Shown piece by piece: positions 8,649 to 16,848 of a stretch of 64,000 nt of DNA. Numbering within the stretch: the stretch's first letter is position 1; the number at the start of each line of letters is the position of its first letter. The position numbers and the translations under genes are program-made. Origin of the DNA: a virus; IMG/VR virus record IMGVR_UViG_3300020202_000001, positions 160,419 through 224,418 of that record; one strand, given 5' to 3'. The notes below the pieces were generated by a model. That model was not told the origin of the DNA, did no database searches, and saw only the letters and a list, made by a program, of their open reading frames with translations.

Positions 8649-9716
8649 ATGTCGGAACCCCTGAACCCAGCGCTCTACCGCAACCTGAAGAGGGTCTTCG
8701 GCAAGGTGGTGATCTCGAACGAGGGCGTCGCCTTCGTCGGTCGCTACGTGCCGAAGATCGTCGAGGAGGGCGAGGAACTCTACATCGAGAACTCGGGCGA
8801 GTATTACCGGGTGAACTGCAACAAGTGCAGCGACACCCGGCACCGCCTGTACATCAACCACCGGTGGGCGAAGCGGGACGAGAAGGGCCGGCGGAACCTG
8901 TGGATGGCCGTCTGCTACAACGACCCCACCTGCTACTCCGACCAGGAATCCCGCGAGGAGCTGTACAACCGGCTGAGCGAGATCCGGGGCGTGCTGGAGG
9001 AGGCGAAGATCAAGCAGGGCGTCGTCCGCAAGGAGGCGTCGATCGTCGACCCGCCCGGCCCGATCATCACGCTCGACAAGCTGCCGCCGAACCACCCCGC
9101 CAACGTCTACCTCGCCGACCGGTACTTCGACCCCGAGCTGCTCGGGCGGACGTACGGCGTCGGGCTGGTGACGAACTCGATGTACTACCTCGCCCGCGAC
9201 CGCATCTACTTCCCGATCGTCCAGGACGGGAAGCTGCGGGGCTGGCAGTGCCGGTACGCCGGGGAGCTGGACTGGAAGGACAAGTCCAACCCGCCGAAGA
9301 GCTTCAACTGCCCGGACATGATGCGGGGCCACCTGCTGTACGGCCTCGACCAGGCGAAGCGCTACCAGACCGGGGTCCTCGTCGAGGGGCCGACGTCGCG
9401 GCTCAACTTCGGGCCGATGGCGATGGCCTCGCTCGGGTTCCCGATCACGAACAACCAGTCCCGCTTGGTCGTGCCGCACTTCAAGGACCACTCGATGGTC
9501 ATGCTGTTCGACCCCGACGTGCTGGAGAGCCCGTCGATGAAGCGGAAGTACGACCAGGTGTACGACGAGCTGAAGGACCAGTTTCGACACGGGCTCGCGG
9601 CGGTCGCGCTGCCCAAGCCTTACGACCCGGCCGACCTCGATCGGTACTGGGTCCGGGAGTACGTCCGCCGCGAGGCCAAGGCCCAAGGGGTCAAGGTGCG
9701 GTGGGAGAAACGGTGA
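8649..9716 (+). CDS. DNA primase with zinc-binding and TOPRIM domains
   Basis: This 355-aa protein resembles the primase half of T7 gp4. Cys57/Cys60 (CNKC) and Cys89/Cys95 (CYNDPTC) form a zinc-binding module. The region YFPIVQDGKLRGWQCRY leads into a TOPRIM fold whose acidic residues are visible as VEG (Glu246) and FDPD (Asp288, Asp290). It lacks an attached helicase; the separate DnaB-like helicase is encoded immediately upstream. It synthesises RNA primers at the fork. The Glu to TOPRIM spacing is typical. Confidence 0.85.
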   Translation: MSEPLNPALYRNLKRVFGKVVISNEGVAFVGRYVPKIVEEGEELYIENSGEYYRVNCNKCSDTRHRLYINHRWAKRDEKGRRNLWMAVCYNDPTCYSDQESREELYNRLSEIRGVLEEAKIKQGVVRKEASIVDPPGPIITLDKLPPNHPANVYLADRYFDPELLGRTYGVGLVTNSMYYLARDRIYFPIVQDGKLRGWQCRYAGELDWKDKSNPPKSFNCPDMMRGHLLYGLDQAKRYQTGVLVEGPTSRLNFGPMAMASLGFPITNNQSRLVVPHFKDHSMVMLFDPDVLESPSMKRKYDQVYDELKDQFRHGLAAVALPKPYDPADLDRYWVREYVRREAKAQGVKVRWEKR

Positions 9717-9723
9717 GGTCGGC

Positions 9724-10092
9724 ATGGAAGCTGAGCACGTCAAGGCAGCCGCGTTTCGCGACCCGGAGACGGGCCACGTAACCGAGGGCGACTACCACGT
9801 CGACGCAGAACTCAACAGCCCCAGAGCCGACCGGCTGCGGTCGGAGGGGTACGAGGACGGCGGGGCCGTCATCGAGAAGATGATGTTCCAGCTCGGGGAG
9901 GCGTTCCACGACGCGGAGGGGTTCGTGACCAGCACGGGCCGCTTCGTGAGCCGGCACGAGGCGCTGACGGTGGCCAAGGCCGCCGAGCAGCGCATCGGCG
10001 GCAGGGTGGACCGAAAGACCTGGCTGAACTCGGAAGATCTCGAACATGACGACCGTTACATGCCACCCGCTGAGCAACTATGCAGCGCGTGA
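9724..10092 (+). CDS. Hypothetical protein with GFVTSTGRFVSRHEA motif
   Basis: This 122-aa protein contains a stretch (GFVTSTGRFVSRHEALTVAK) typical of a conserved phage/bacterial hypothetical family, in which a Gly-Phe-x-x-Ser/Asp-x-Gly-Arg-Phe motif precedes an Arg-Glu-Ala-Leu helix. Its function is unknown to me. It follows the primase by 7 nt and overlaps the next short gene by 47 nt in the +1 frame. Confidence 0.65.
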   Translation: MEAEHVKAAAFRDPETGHVTEGDYHVDAELNSPRADRLRSEGYEDGGAVIEKMMFQLGEAFHDAEGFVTSTGRFVSRHEALTVAKAAEQRIGGRVDRKTWLNSEDLEHDDRYMPPAEQLCSA

Positions 10093-10255
10093 GGCCCGGC
10101 GACAGTGGATGCGGCACTTCCGCCGGGTCTACCTCGACCGGACGGGCCTGCACTACATCGGCCCGATCACCGAGCTGCAGATGTTCCTCAACTGCAACTA
10201 CCTGCCGGAGACGGCGGTCTACCAGCTGACCGGGGTCGGCGGGGCCTGGATCTAA
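10046..10255 (+). CDS. Small hypothetical protein, 69 aa
   Basis: The ATG at 10046 lies within the end of the previous gene (+1 frame). The TAA at 10253-10255 lies inside the palindromic element at 10249-10272. The product is small, basic and aromatic (RRQWMRHFRRVYLDRTGLHYIG) with no known domain. It is the last gene of the helicase-primase block. Confidence 0.5.
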   Translation: MTTVTCHPLSNYAAREARRQWMRHFRRVYLDRTGLHYIGPITELQMFLNCNYLPETAVYQLTGVGGAWI

Positions 10256-10272
10256 AAACCGGTTTTGAGATC
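10249..10272. repeat. Dispersed palindromic element, copy 1 (before DNA polymerase)
   Basis: This is a 24-bp near-palindrome with the perfect core AAAACCGGTTTT and GATC at both ends. Only one pair of positions breaks the symmetry. It overlaps the stop of the upstream gene and ends 10 nt before the DNA polymerase start, in an otherwise very GC-rich region. It is an operator or promoter-associated site by inference. Confidence 0.9.
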
Positions 10273-10282
10273 GGTGAGTCAC

Positions 10283-13200
10283 ATGCAGACAGTGAAGAAA
10301 CGACGCAAGATCATCACCGACCTCGACGCCGACGCGAAGAAGGCGGAAGCGAGGGCGGCACACAAGGAGATCGGTGGCAGCGGGCTGTACCCGCTCGACG
10401 CCCCGGGCATGCCCCTGCCCGGCCCCGACTTCATGGAACACGCCCGCAACCTGGGCGACCTCTCGGACTTCAAGAAGGTGAAGGTCGAGGGGCAGGGCAA
10501 GAAGAAGACCGACACGGTGCTCGACTCGATCGGCGACAAGCTGGTCGAGCTGCACCGCAGGGCTCTCCGCGAGCCCGGGTTCACGATGCCGATCCAGACG
10601 AAGCCGGGCATGCGCAAGAGCGTGCCGTTCGTGCCGGGTCACATCTGGGGCCAGTACATGAAGGAGTACGAGGCGGGCGACCGGATCGCGGTCGACGGCC
10701 CCCGCCCGGCCGACGTCATGGTCCTCGGCAAGATGCCGGGCAAGACGGAGGTGCAGGAAGGCCGGAACATGGTCGGCGAGTCCGGCAAGCTGCTGATCGA
10801 CGTGATCCGCGAGCACCACATCAAGGGCTCGCCGAACTGGTACGTGACGAACGTGCTGAAGTTCCAGCCGCCGGACAGCAGCGGCACGATCAAGGCCCCG
10901 TGGCTCAAGGACTGCATGCCGCTGCTCCACCAGGAGCTGCGGATCGTGCGGCCGAAGTACATCCTCTGCCTCGGGGCCGACGCGTCCAAGGCCCTGCTCG
11001 GGCCGAAGTACGGCGTCGACTACATGGACGGCCGGGTGATGGAGCTGGAGTACCCGGTCCACATGGAGGCGACGGACGACCCGGACAAGGTGCTGATGCA
11101 CAAGGCCCTGGTCATGACGGTCGTCCACCCGGCGGCCGTCGTCCGCGCCCCCGAGCAGCGCCGCCGGCTGGAGCGGGGCATGGCCCGCTTCGCGATGCTC
11201 CAGAACGGCATCCGGTTCGACAAGGAAGAGGTCGACATCGACCACCGGACGATCCGCACGCTGGAGCAGCTCCAGGCCCTGCTGCACGAGATCGACCACG
11301 ACCCCTACAAGAAGGACGACTGGATCTCGTTCGACGCGGAGTGGAACGGCGAGCACCCGCAGAACAAGGGCAGCTACGTCCGCACGATGCAGCTGGCGTG
11401 GCGGCCGAAGCACGCGGCCGCGATCATCTGGTCCGACACGACCGGCAAGTTCGTCTTCTGCGACGAGGACGGCAAGCCGGCCAAGAAGCGGGCGATCAAG
11501 CTGCTGAACGAGTGGTTCGCGACCAAGCGGATCACGATGCACTTCGGGGTGGCCGACCTGGAGTGGATGCAGTTCATCGGCCTGACCGAGCTGGCGAAGC
11601 GGTACCGGGTCCCGCTGTACGACAAGTTCTTCGGCGAGTTCGAGAAGCCACAGCGGAAGAAGCTGCGGAAGATGGGCTTCGCCCCCGGCGACCTCGTGCC
11701 GGCCTGGGTCCGCACCCACTTCGAGGGCGGGCACGACACCGGCCTCGCCGGCCACGCGATCGAGGAGACCGCCCAGCTCGGCCTCGAAGTGCTGGCGATG
11801 CGGTACACGACGTGCCCCCGGTACGACATCCCGCTCCACAACTGGAAGGAGGCGTTCTGCAAGGAGAAGGGGTACAAGGCCAAGGACCTCGAAGGGTACG
11901 GCCCCTGCCCCGACGAGATCATCGTGCCGTACGGCTGCTACGACGCGGACGCGACCCTGCGGCTGATGTACGAGCAGCTCCCGCTGATCGACAACGACTA
12001 CGAGGGCAACTGCTGCCGGGAGAGCTTCTGGGAGTCGATGCTCACCGTGGGGCCGATCCTGGAGATGCACTGCACGGGCATCCCGGTCGACCGCAAGCGG
12101 ATCGACTTCCTGACGGCCGCGTTCATGAAGGCCCGGGCCGAGCAGGAGGAGAAGATCCGCAAGTGGGCGAGGTGGCCGGAGTTCAACATCCGGTCCGTCA
12201 CCCAGGTGCGGGAGTTCCTGTTCGGCGAGAAGTACAACGGCAAGAAGACCCCGACCGGCGACATCGTCAGCGTCCGCCCCCGCAAGGGCGTGGACGGGGC
12301 GAAGCACACCGCCAAGAGCCTCTACCTCGAACCGATCCTCGACACGTCCAAGCCGCCCAAGGCGTGGTTCGACATCAAGGACAAGGGGCTCGAACACGAG
12401 CACACGCCCGGGACCGGCAAGACGATCCTCGGCGTGCTCGCGCAGGAGAACCAGGAGCAGAGCGAGTACGTCCAGTGGATTCGCGACTACCGGTTCCTCG
12501 ACCAGGTCCTCAAGAGCGTGCTCCGGCCGCCCGTGGTGGACAAGGACGGAGAGGTCGTGCGGGACGAGACGGCCGAGGCGGCCAGCAGCATCGACGCCTC
12601 GACCGGGCAGGAGGCCAGCCCGTACAGCTTCGGGCGGGACAACCTCGGCGGCGTGGTCTACGACGCCGGGCTCGCGGCCGTGATCTGCGGCGACGGCCGG
12701 GTGCGGACGCACCTGTACCCGACCACCGAGACCAAGCGGTGGCGGTCGGCCCGGCCGAACCTGCAGAACATGTCGAAGCGGCGGGACCCCGACTACACCC
12801 GCCTGCTGGGCGGCACGAAGAACGAGAAGGGCAAGTGGGTCGGCGGCGACTACAAGTACAAGCTGCGGTCGCTGCTGCACGCCATCCCCGGGCACGTCCT
12901 GGTCGAGGCGGACTTCATCGGCGCGGAGCTGTACCTGATGGCGGTCATGTCGGGCGACCCGACGATGATCGAGCACGCCACGCGGAACCAGCTGCCCGAG
13001 GACGACCCGCTCTACTACGACATCCACTCCAACGTCGCCGTGCTCGCCTTCAACCTGAAGTGCGAGCCGACGAAGAAGGGGCTGGAGTCGATCGGGAAGG
13101 TGTCCCTCCGCATCGCGGCGAAGAACGTGATCTTCGGCGTCGCCTACGGGCGGCAGGCGAAGGCGATCGCGCTGCAGTGCAAGGAGGAGGGCAACCCGAT

Positions 13201-13756
13201 CACGGTGCAGCAGGCGCAGATCATCATCGACATCGTGTTCCAGCTGTACCCGGGGCTCAAGCCGTTCTTCACCGAGGCCCAGCAGCGGTCGAAGGACCCC
13301 CGCTGGATCTGCTCGTGCTTCGGGGCGTTCCGCCGGTTCCCGCAGACCGACGACTTCTCGCTGCAGGGCGAGTTCGAGCGGCAGGCGATGAACTTCGGGA
13401 TTCAGTCGGGCATCGCCTCGGCCATGGACCGGGCGCTGGCCTACATGGAGGACTATCGCAACAACACGATCGGGGACCCGGACTTCTTCAAGTTCGCCCT
13501 CCAGATCCACGACGCCGTCCTGCTGCACGTCCCCTACGCCAACGTCGAGCGGGTCGTCGAGGACGTGCTGCCGTACAACCTGACCAAGCGGGTCGAGATC
13601 TACCCGACCACGCTCGACGGGGTGCCCACCGGCGAGGGTCCGTACCACCTGGGCATCGACACCGAGATCTTCGACCACTGGGGCGAGCCGCTCACGCCGA
13701 ACTTCTGCGAGGAGCACGGCATCCCCCTCAAGTACGCCAAAGGAAAGGCAGCGTGA
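10283..13756 (+). CDS. DNA polymerase, family A, with N-terminal uracil-DNA-glycosylase-like domain
   Basis: This 1157-aa replicative polymerase has three parts. Residues ~135-300 resemble family 4/5 uracil-DNA glycosylases (GKMPGKTEVQEGRNMVGESG, YVTNVLKFQPP, YILCLGADASKALLG, VVHPAAVV). Next is a DEDDy 3'-5' exonuclease (DAE at 351-353, HFGVADLEWM, YGCYDADATLRL). Last is the polymerase: motif A around Asp877 (EADFIGAELYLMA), motif B with Arg943 and Lys947 (KNVIFGVAYG) and motif C with Asp1077 (IHDAVLLHV). Motif C has Ala where Pol I has Glu after the catalytic Asp. ATG 10283 is preferred to an in-frame TTG at 10265 inside the palindrome. The stop overlaps the next start as TGATG. Confidence 0.93.
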   Translation: MQTVKKRRKIITDLDADAKKAEARAAHKEIGGSGLYPLDAPGMPLPGPDFMEHARNLGDLSDFKKVKVEGQGKKKTDTVLDSIGDKLVELHRRALREPGFTMPIQTKPGMRKSVPFVPGHIWGQYMKEYEAGDRIAVDGPRPADVMVLGKMPGKTEVQEGRNMVGESGKLLIDVIREHHIKGSPNWYVTNVLKFQPPDSSGTIKAPWLKDCMPLLHQELRIVRPKYILCLGADASKALLGPKYGVDYMDGRVMELEYPVHMEATDDPDKVLMHKALVMTVVHPAAVVRAPEQRRRLERGMARFAMLQNGIRFDKEEVDIDHRTIRTLEQLQALLHEIDHDPYKKDDWISFDAEWNGEHPQNKGSYVRTMQLAWRPKHAAAIIWSDTTGKFVFCDEDGKPAKKRAIKLLNEWFATKRITMHFGVADLEWMQFIGLTELAKRYRVPLYDKFFGEFEKPQRKKLRKMGFAPGDLVPAWVRTHFEGGHDTGLAGHAIEETAQLGLEVLAMRYTTCPRYDIPLHNWKEAFCKEKGYKAKDLEGYGPCPDEIIVPYGCYDADATLRLMYEQLPLIDNDYEGNCCRESFWESMLTVGPILEMHCTGIPVDRKRIDFLTAAFMKARAEQEEKIRKWARWPEFNIRSVTQVREFLFGEKYNGKKTPTGDIVSVRPRKGVDGAKHTAKSLYLEPILDTSKPPKAWFDIKDKGLEHEHTPGTGKTILGVLAQENQEQSEYVQWIRDYRFLDQVLKSVLRPPVVDKDGEVVRDETAEAASSIDASTGQEASPYSFGRDNLGGVVYDAGLAAVICGDGRVRTHLYPTTETKRWRSARPNLQNMSKRRDPDYTRLLGGTKNEKGKWVGGDYKYKLRSLLHAIPGHVLVEADFIGAELYLMAVMSGDPTMIEHATRNQLPEDDPLYYDIHSNVAVLAFNLKCEPTKKGLESIGKVSLRIAAKNVIFGVAYGRQAKAIALQCKEEGNPITVQQAQIIIDIVFQLYPGLKPFFTEAQQRSKDPRWICSCFGAFRRFPQTDDFSLQGEFERQAMNFGIQSGIASAMDRALAYMEDYRNNTIGDPDFFKFALQIHDAVLLHVPYANVERVVEDVLPYNLTKRVEIYPTTLDGVPTGEGPYHLGIDTEIFDHWGEPLTPNFCEEHGIPLKYAKGKAA

Positions 13757-14487
13757 TGAACCGAGAGACCATCTCATTCCCGCCCCTGTCGCCGCGACTG
13801 TTGGAACGGCTCAAAGGAGCCTTCATCGTCGTGGACGGCATGAACGGGTCCGGCAAGACGACCGTCTCGACCCTGCTCGTAGACGTCATCCGCGACGCGC
13901 GGCGGCGGGCGGACCCGTCGTGCGACAACGTGACCTACCCGGACTGGGTCGCCCACTTCCGAGAGCCGGGCGGCACCGCGTACGGCGAGAAGCTCCGCGA
14001 GCTGCTGATCGCCCCCGGCGTGGGGGACGTGTGCCCGGAGACCCAGGCCCTGATGTTCATGGCCGCCCGGGCGCAACTCGTGCGGGAGAAGACCCACCCG
14101 CTGCGTCGCGCCGGCTTCACCGTCGTGTGCGACCGCTGGGCCTCGACGACGTTCGCCTACCAGGGCGGGGGCGGCGGGATGGACTACATCGTGATCGACG
14201 ACATCTACGACGCGGCCGTGCCGGACGACCTACGGCCGGACCTCGTCCTGATCCTCGACGTCCCCGTCGAGTCGGCGGTGAAGCGGCTGCAGGCCGCCGA
14301 CCCGACCAACAACCGGTGGCGGGAGATGTCCGAGTCGTTCTACCGCAACGTCCGCACGGGGTACGCCAAGTGGCAGGACATGTACCCGGCCGTGACCCGG
14401 GTCGTGGACGCCAACGCGAGGCTCCAGACGGTCCTCGACCGGGTCGTCGAGGCCGCCGAGGAGTTCTTCCAACCGAAGGAGCTGTGA
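13756..14487 (+). CDS. tmk: Thymidylate kinase
   Basis: This 243-aa nucleoside-monophosphate kinase phosphorylates dTMP (inferred specificity) for phage DNA synthesis. The P-loop GMNGSGKTT is at residues 28-36, the REPGG signature is present as FREPGGTAYGE, and the DR motif occurs as CDRWASTTFAYQG, followed by a lid-like segment. Its length is slightly above the usual ~210 aa because of an N-terminal extension. The start codon overlaps the polymerase stop (TGATG). Together with ThyX at 25240 it gives the phage its own dTTP route. Confidence 0.88.
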   Translation: MNRETISFPPLSPRLLERLKGAFIVVDGMNGSGKTTVSTLLVDVIRDARRRADPSCDNVTYPDWVAHFREPGGTAYGEKLRELLIAPGVGDVCPETQALMFMAARAQLVREKTHPLRRAGFTVVCDRWASTTFAYQGGGGGMDYIVIDDIYDAAVPDDLRPDLVLILDVPVESAVKRLQAADPTNNRWREMSESFYRNVRTGYAKWQDMYPAVTRVVDANARLQTVLDRVVEAAEEFFQPKEL

Positions 14488-14519
14488 CCCCCCGTTAGGG
14501 TGGTATCCGGCTCGCCTTC

Positions 14520-14528
14520 TGCTACAAT
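14520..14528 (+). promoter_or_regulatory. Putative extended -10 promoter before the Asp-rich protein gene
   Basis: TGCTACAAT matches an extended -10 (TGn plus TACAAT) in the 112-bp gap after the thymidylate kinase gene. There is no good -35, as is usual for extended -10 promoters. A small C-run/G-run hairpin (14488-14500) lies just upstream. The likely target is the gene at 14600, one of the better-separated genes of the window. Confidence 0.45.
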
Positions 14529-14599
14529 GCGACCACTCAATCCGGGTCCCCGAAGGTTCCCCAGTGGTCGAGAGAAACCAGTTCTAGGAGACAGATCCC

Positions 14600-16753
14600 A
14601 TGGCTCGAAACCGAGGCCTCAAGCCCCGCTCCAGCGGGCAGTACGACAACCGTTCCCACGGCCGGCGCGAGGGCGGCGGCCCGCCGGACGACCGGACGAT
14701 CAACACCCAGGTGGCCCGCGTGAACCTGGTGCGTGCGCGGTGGAAGGAGGGGCCGCTGATCGCCCGCCCGTGGCCGGCGCTGGGGTACGAGGACCCGACG
14801 CAGCTCGTGCCGGGCCGCAAGCACATCGACAGCCACGGCCAGAACCACTGGATCGTGCGTGCCCCGGTGGCGAAGTACATCGGCATCCACGAGCACTTCA
14901 CCTTCATCCTCTACAAGCCGTGGGAGGTGGAGACGAACCCGGAGGTCAAGAAGAACAACCCGTACCTCGTGCTCTACCGCGCGGCGAAGGCGGCCCTCAA
15001 GGCCGGCAACTTCGGCCCCGGGCGGAAGTGGGACGCGGACTGGAACAAGCTGATGCCGACGATCGGCGGCGACGACACGGGCGGTGCCCCGATGTCCAAC
15101 CCGAACGCGGTCGGCTTCTTCCAGGGCGAGATCTACGCCAACGGCGACAAGGACTACATCGGCAACGACCGCACCCTGCCGCTCGGCGCGGCGGACGGCG
15201 ACGACCTGCAGGTGGTCCAGATCGCCGGGGCCGCGTTCGACCGGCTGCTCGATCTGCTCGACACGCCCAAGCCGGACGCGGAGGGTGACGAGGAGAAGGA
15301 GCCCTGGAAGTTCTTCAAGTTCGGCGACCCGACCGGCGTCCCGCAGGAGGACGGCAGCGTCGAGGGCGGCAAGTTCATCTACGTCTTCAACCCCAAGCGG
15401 GCGAAGGTGAAGGACGGCGACAAGGGCAAGATCGTCACCGTGGGCGGGCAGAGCTTCATGCTCAGCCGGTCCAGCTGGGAGGGCAAGATCAGCCAGACCC
15501 AGGGGTACGAGACGGCCCTGGCCAGCGTGTTCAAGAGCGAGGACGGGACGAAGTTCACGCCCGACCTCGACAACGACCGGGCCGAGCGCGTCCGCGACAC
15601 GTTCCAGTTCTGGTGGGACGACGAGGAGAGCGGGCAGAAGGGCCTGCTCAAGGTCCCCTCGATCGAGGAGCAGTGCGTGCTGATCGCCCGCGCGTTCCAG
15701 GACGTCCCCAAGCTGCTGACGTATGCCTGGGGCGACCACGACGAGTTCCTGTCCGGCGAGGTGCAGGACATCCTCAAGCAGAAGCGCACGGCGGCCATGC
15801 CGGGCGACGACGACGAGCGTGACGCCGCCCGCGGCGACGACGACGACGATGACGTGGAGGGCGACGACGACGACGACGCGCCGAAGGCGGGCAAGAAGGT
15901 CCGCACCGACCCCACGCAGAAGACCGGCAAGAAGAAGCCGGCCGACGACGAGGACGACGACACGGACGGCGACGACGATGACGACGCCGACGAGAAGCCG
16001 GCCGCCGGCAAGAAGGGCGACAAGAAGAAGCCCGCCAAGAAGGACGATGACGAGGACGACGACGCCGACGACGACACGGACGCGGAGAACGCGGACGATG
16101 ACGACGCCGGCGACGACGACGATGACGCCGACGACACGGACGACACCGGCGACGACGAGGACGAGGCCGAGGGCGAAGCCGAGGCGGGCGACGACGACGA
16201 TGACGCCGACGACTCGGACGACGACGAGGCCGGTGACGATGACGACGACACCGACGAGGACGCTGGCGACGACGACGACGCTGACGACACCGACGACGAT
16301 GACGCCGGTGACGACGACGACGACGACGCGGACGCGCCCAAGCCCGGCAAGAAGGGCGACAAGAAGCCGGCGGGCAAGGCCGACAAGAAGCCGGCCGGCA
16401 AGAAGGACGACGACGACGAGAACGCCGGCTACTTCGCCGAGGGCGACGACGACAAGAAGCCCGCGGGCAAGAAGGGCGACAAGAAGCCGGCCGCGAAGAA
16501 GGACGACGACGACGACGCGGACGATGACGACGCCGGCGACGACGCCGACGACGACAAGACCGCGTCGATGAAGAAGTCCACGGACGCCGCCCGCGACCGC
16601 GCGGGCAAGCGTGCCAACCTGCCGCCCGACAAGAAGGGCGACGGGAAGAAGCCCGCCGCCGACAAGAAGCCGGCCGACAAGCCGGCGGACAAGAAGGCGG
16701 ACAAGAAGCCGGCGGATAAGCCCGCCGCCGGCAAGACCGGCAAGAAGAAGTAG
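14600..16753 (+). CDS. Putative ssDNA-binding protein with ~317-residue Asp/Lys-rich tail
   Basis: This 717-aa protein has a folded region (about residues 1-400; motifs HWIVRAPVAKYIGIHEHF, GGKFIYVFNPKRAKVKDG, FQFWWDDEE). A very long low-complexity tail follows: runs of Asp alternating with KKPAGKK-type segments, then a histone-H1-like end (DKKPADKPADKKADKKPA). An acidic C-terminal tail and a place between DNA polymerase/Tmk and the RecA-like gene fit a phage SSB (gp32-like), but I see no diagnostic OB-fold motif, so SSB is an inference. The tail is far longer than in any SSB I know. Alternatively it could be a nucleoid or scaffold-type protein. Confidence 0.75.
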   Translation: MARNRGLKPRSSGQYDNRSHGRREGGGPPDDRTINTQVARVNLVRARWKEGPLIARPWPALGYEDPTQLVPGRKHIDSHGQNHWIVRAPVAKYIGIHEHFTFILYKPWEVETNPEVKKNNPYLVLYRAAKAALKAGNFGPGRKWDADWNKLMPTIGGDDTGGAPMSNPNAVGFFQGEIYANGDKDYIGNDRTLPLGAADGDDLQVVQIAGAAFDRLLDLLDTPKPDAEGDEEKEPWKFFKFGDPTGVPQEDGSVEGGKFIYVFNPKRAKVKDGDKGKIVTVGGQSFMLSRSSWEGKISQTQGYETALASVFKSEDGTKFTPDLDNDRAERVRDTFQFWWDDEESGQKGLLKVPSIEEQCVLIARAFQDVPKLLTYAWGDHDEFLSGEVQDILKQKRTAAMPGDDDERDAARGDDDDDDVEGDDDDDAPKAGKKVRTDPTQKTGKKKPADDEDDDTDGDDDDDADEKPAAGKKGDKKKPAKKDDDEDDDADDDTDAENADDDDAGDDDDDADDTDDTGDDEDEAEGEAEAGDDDDDADDSDDDEAGDDDDDTDEDAGDDDDADDTDDDDAGDDDDDDADAPKPGKKGDKKPAGKADKKPAGKKDDDDENAGYFAEGDDDKKPAGKKGDKKPAAKKDDDDDADDDDAGDDADDDKTASMKKSTDAARDRAGKRANLPPDKKGDGKKPAADKKPADKPADKKADKKPADKPAAGKTGKKK

Positions 16754-16788
16754 CCCGCCGGCGCTACACCTGATCCGACGCCCGGAAC

Positions 16789-16817
16789 GGGGGCGGGTGC
16801 CACTAGGACCCGCCCCC
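16789..16817 (+). other. Strong GC hairpin without U-tract
   Basis: A perfect 10-bp stem (GGGGGCGGGT with ACCCGCCCCC) and a 9-base loop lie in the 95-bp gap between the Asp-rich protein and the RecA-like gene. It is not followed by a T-run, so it may slow or process the transcript rather than act as a simple intrinsic terminator. Confidence 0.6.
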
Positions 16818-16848
16818 GCTCCTGCGTACACCCCTGAGGAACCTCGAC

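Noticed and set aside
10265-10282. TTG start for the DNA polymerase
   Set aside because: It would place the start inside the palindrome without a ribosome site. ATG 10283 is more likely.
9869-13777. A 1302-residue open frame on the - strand opposite the DNA polymerase
   Set aside because: It is the mirror of a clearly real polymerase gene in very GC-rich DNA. Its product is Arg/Leu/Val/Pro-rich low complexity with no motif, which is expected of antisense frames here.
16789-16817. Perfect GC hairpin as an intrinsic terminator
   Set aside because: No T-run follows, and the downstream RecA-like gene seems to belong with the upstream gene, so it is recorded only as a hairpin.
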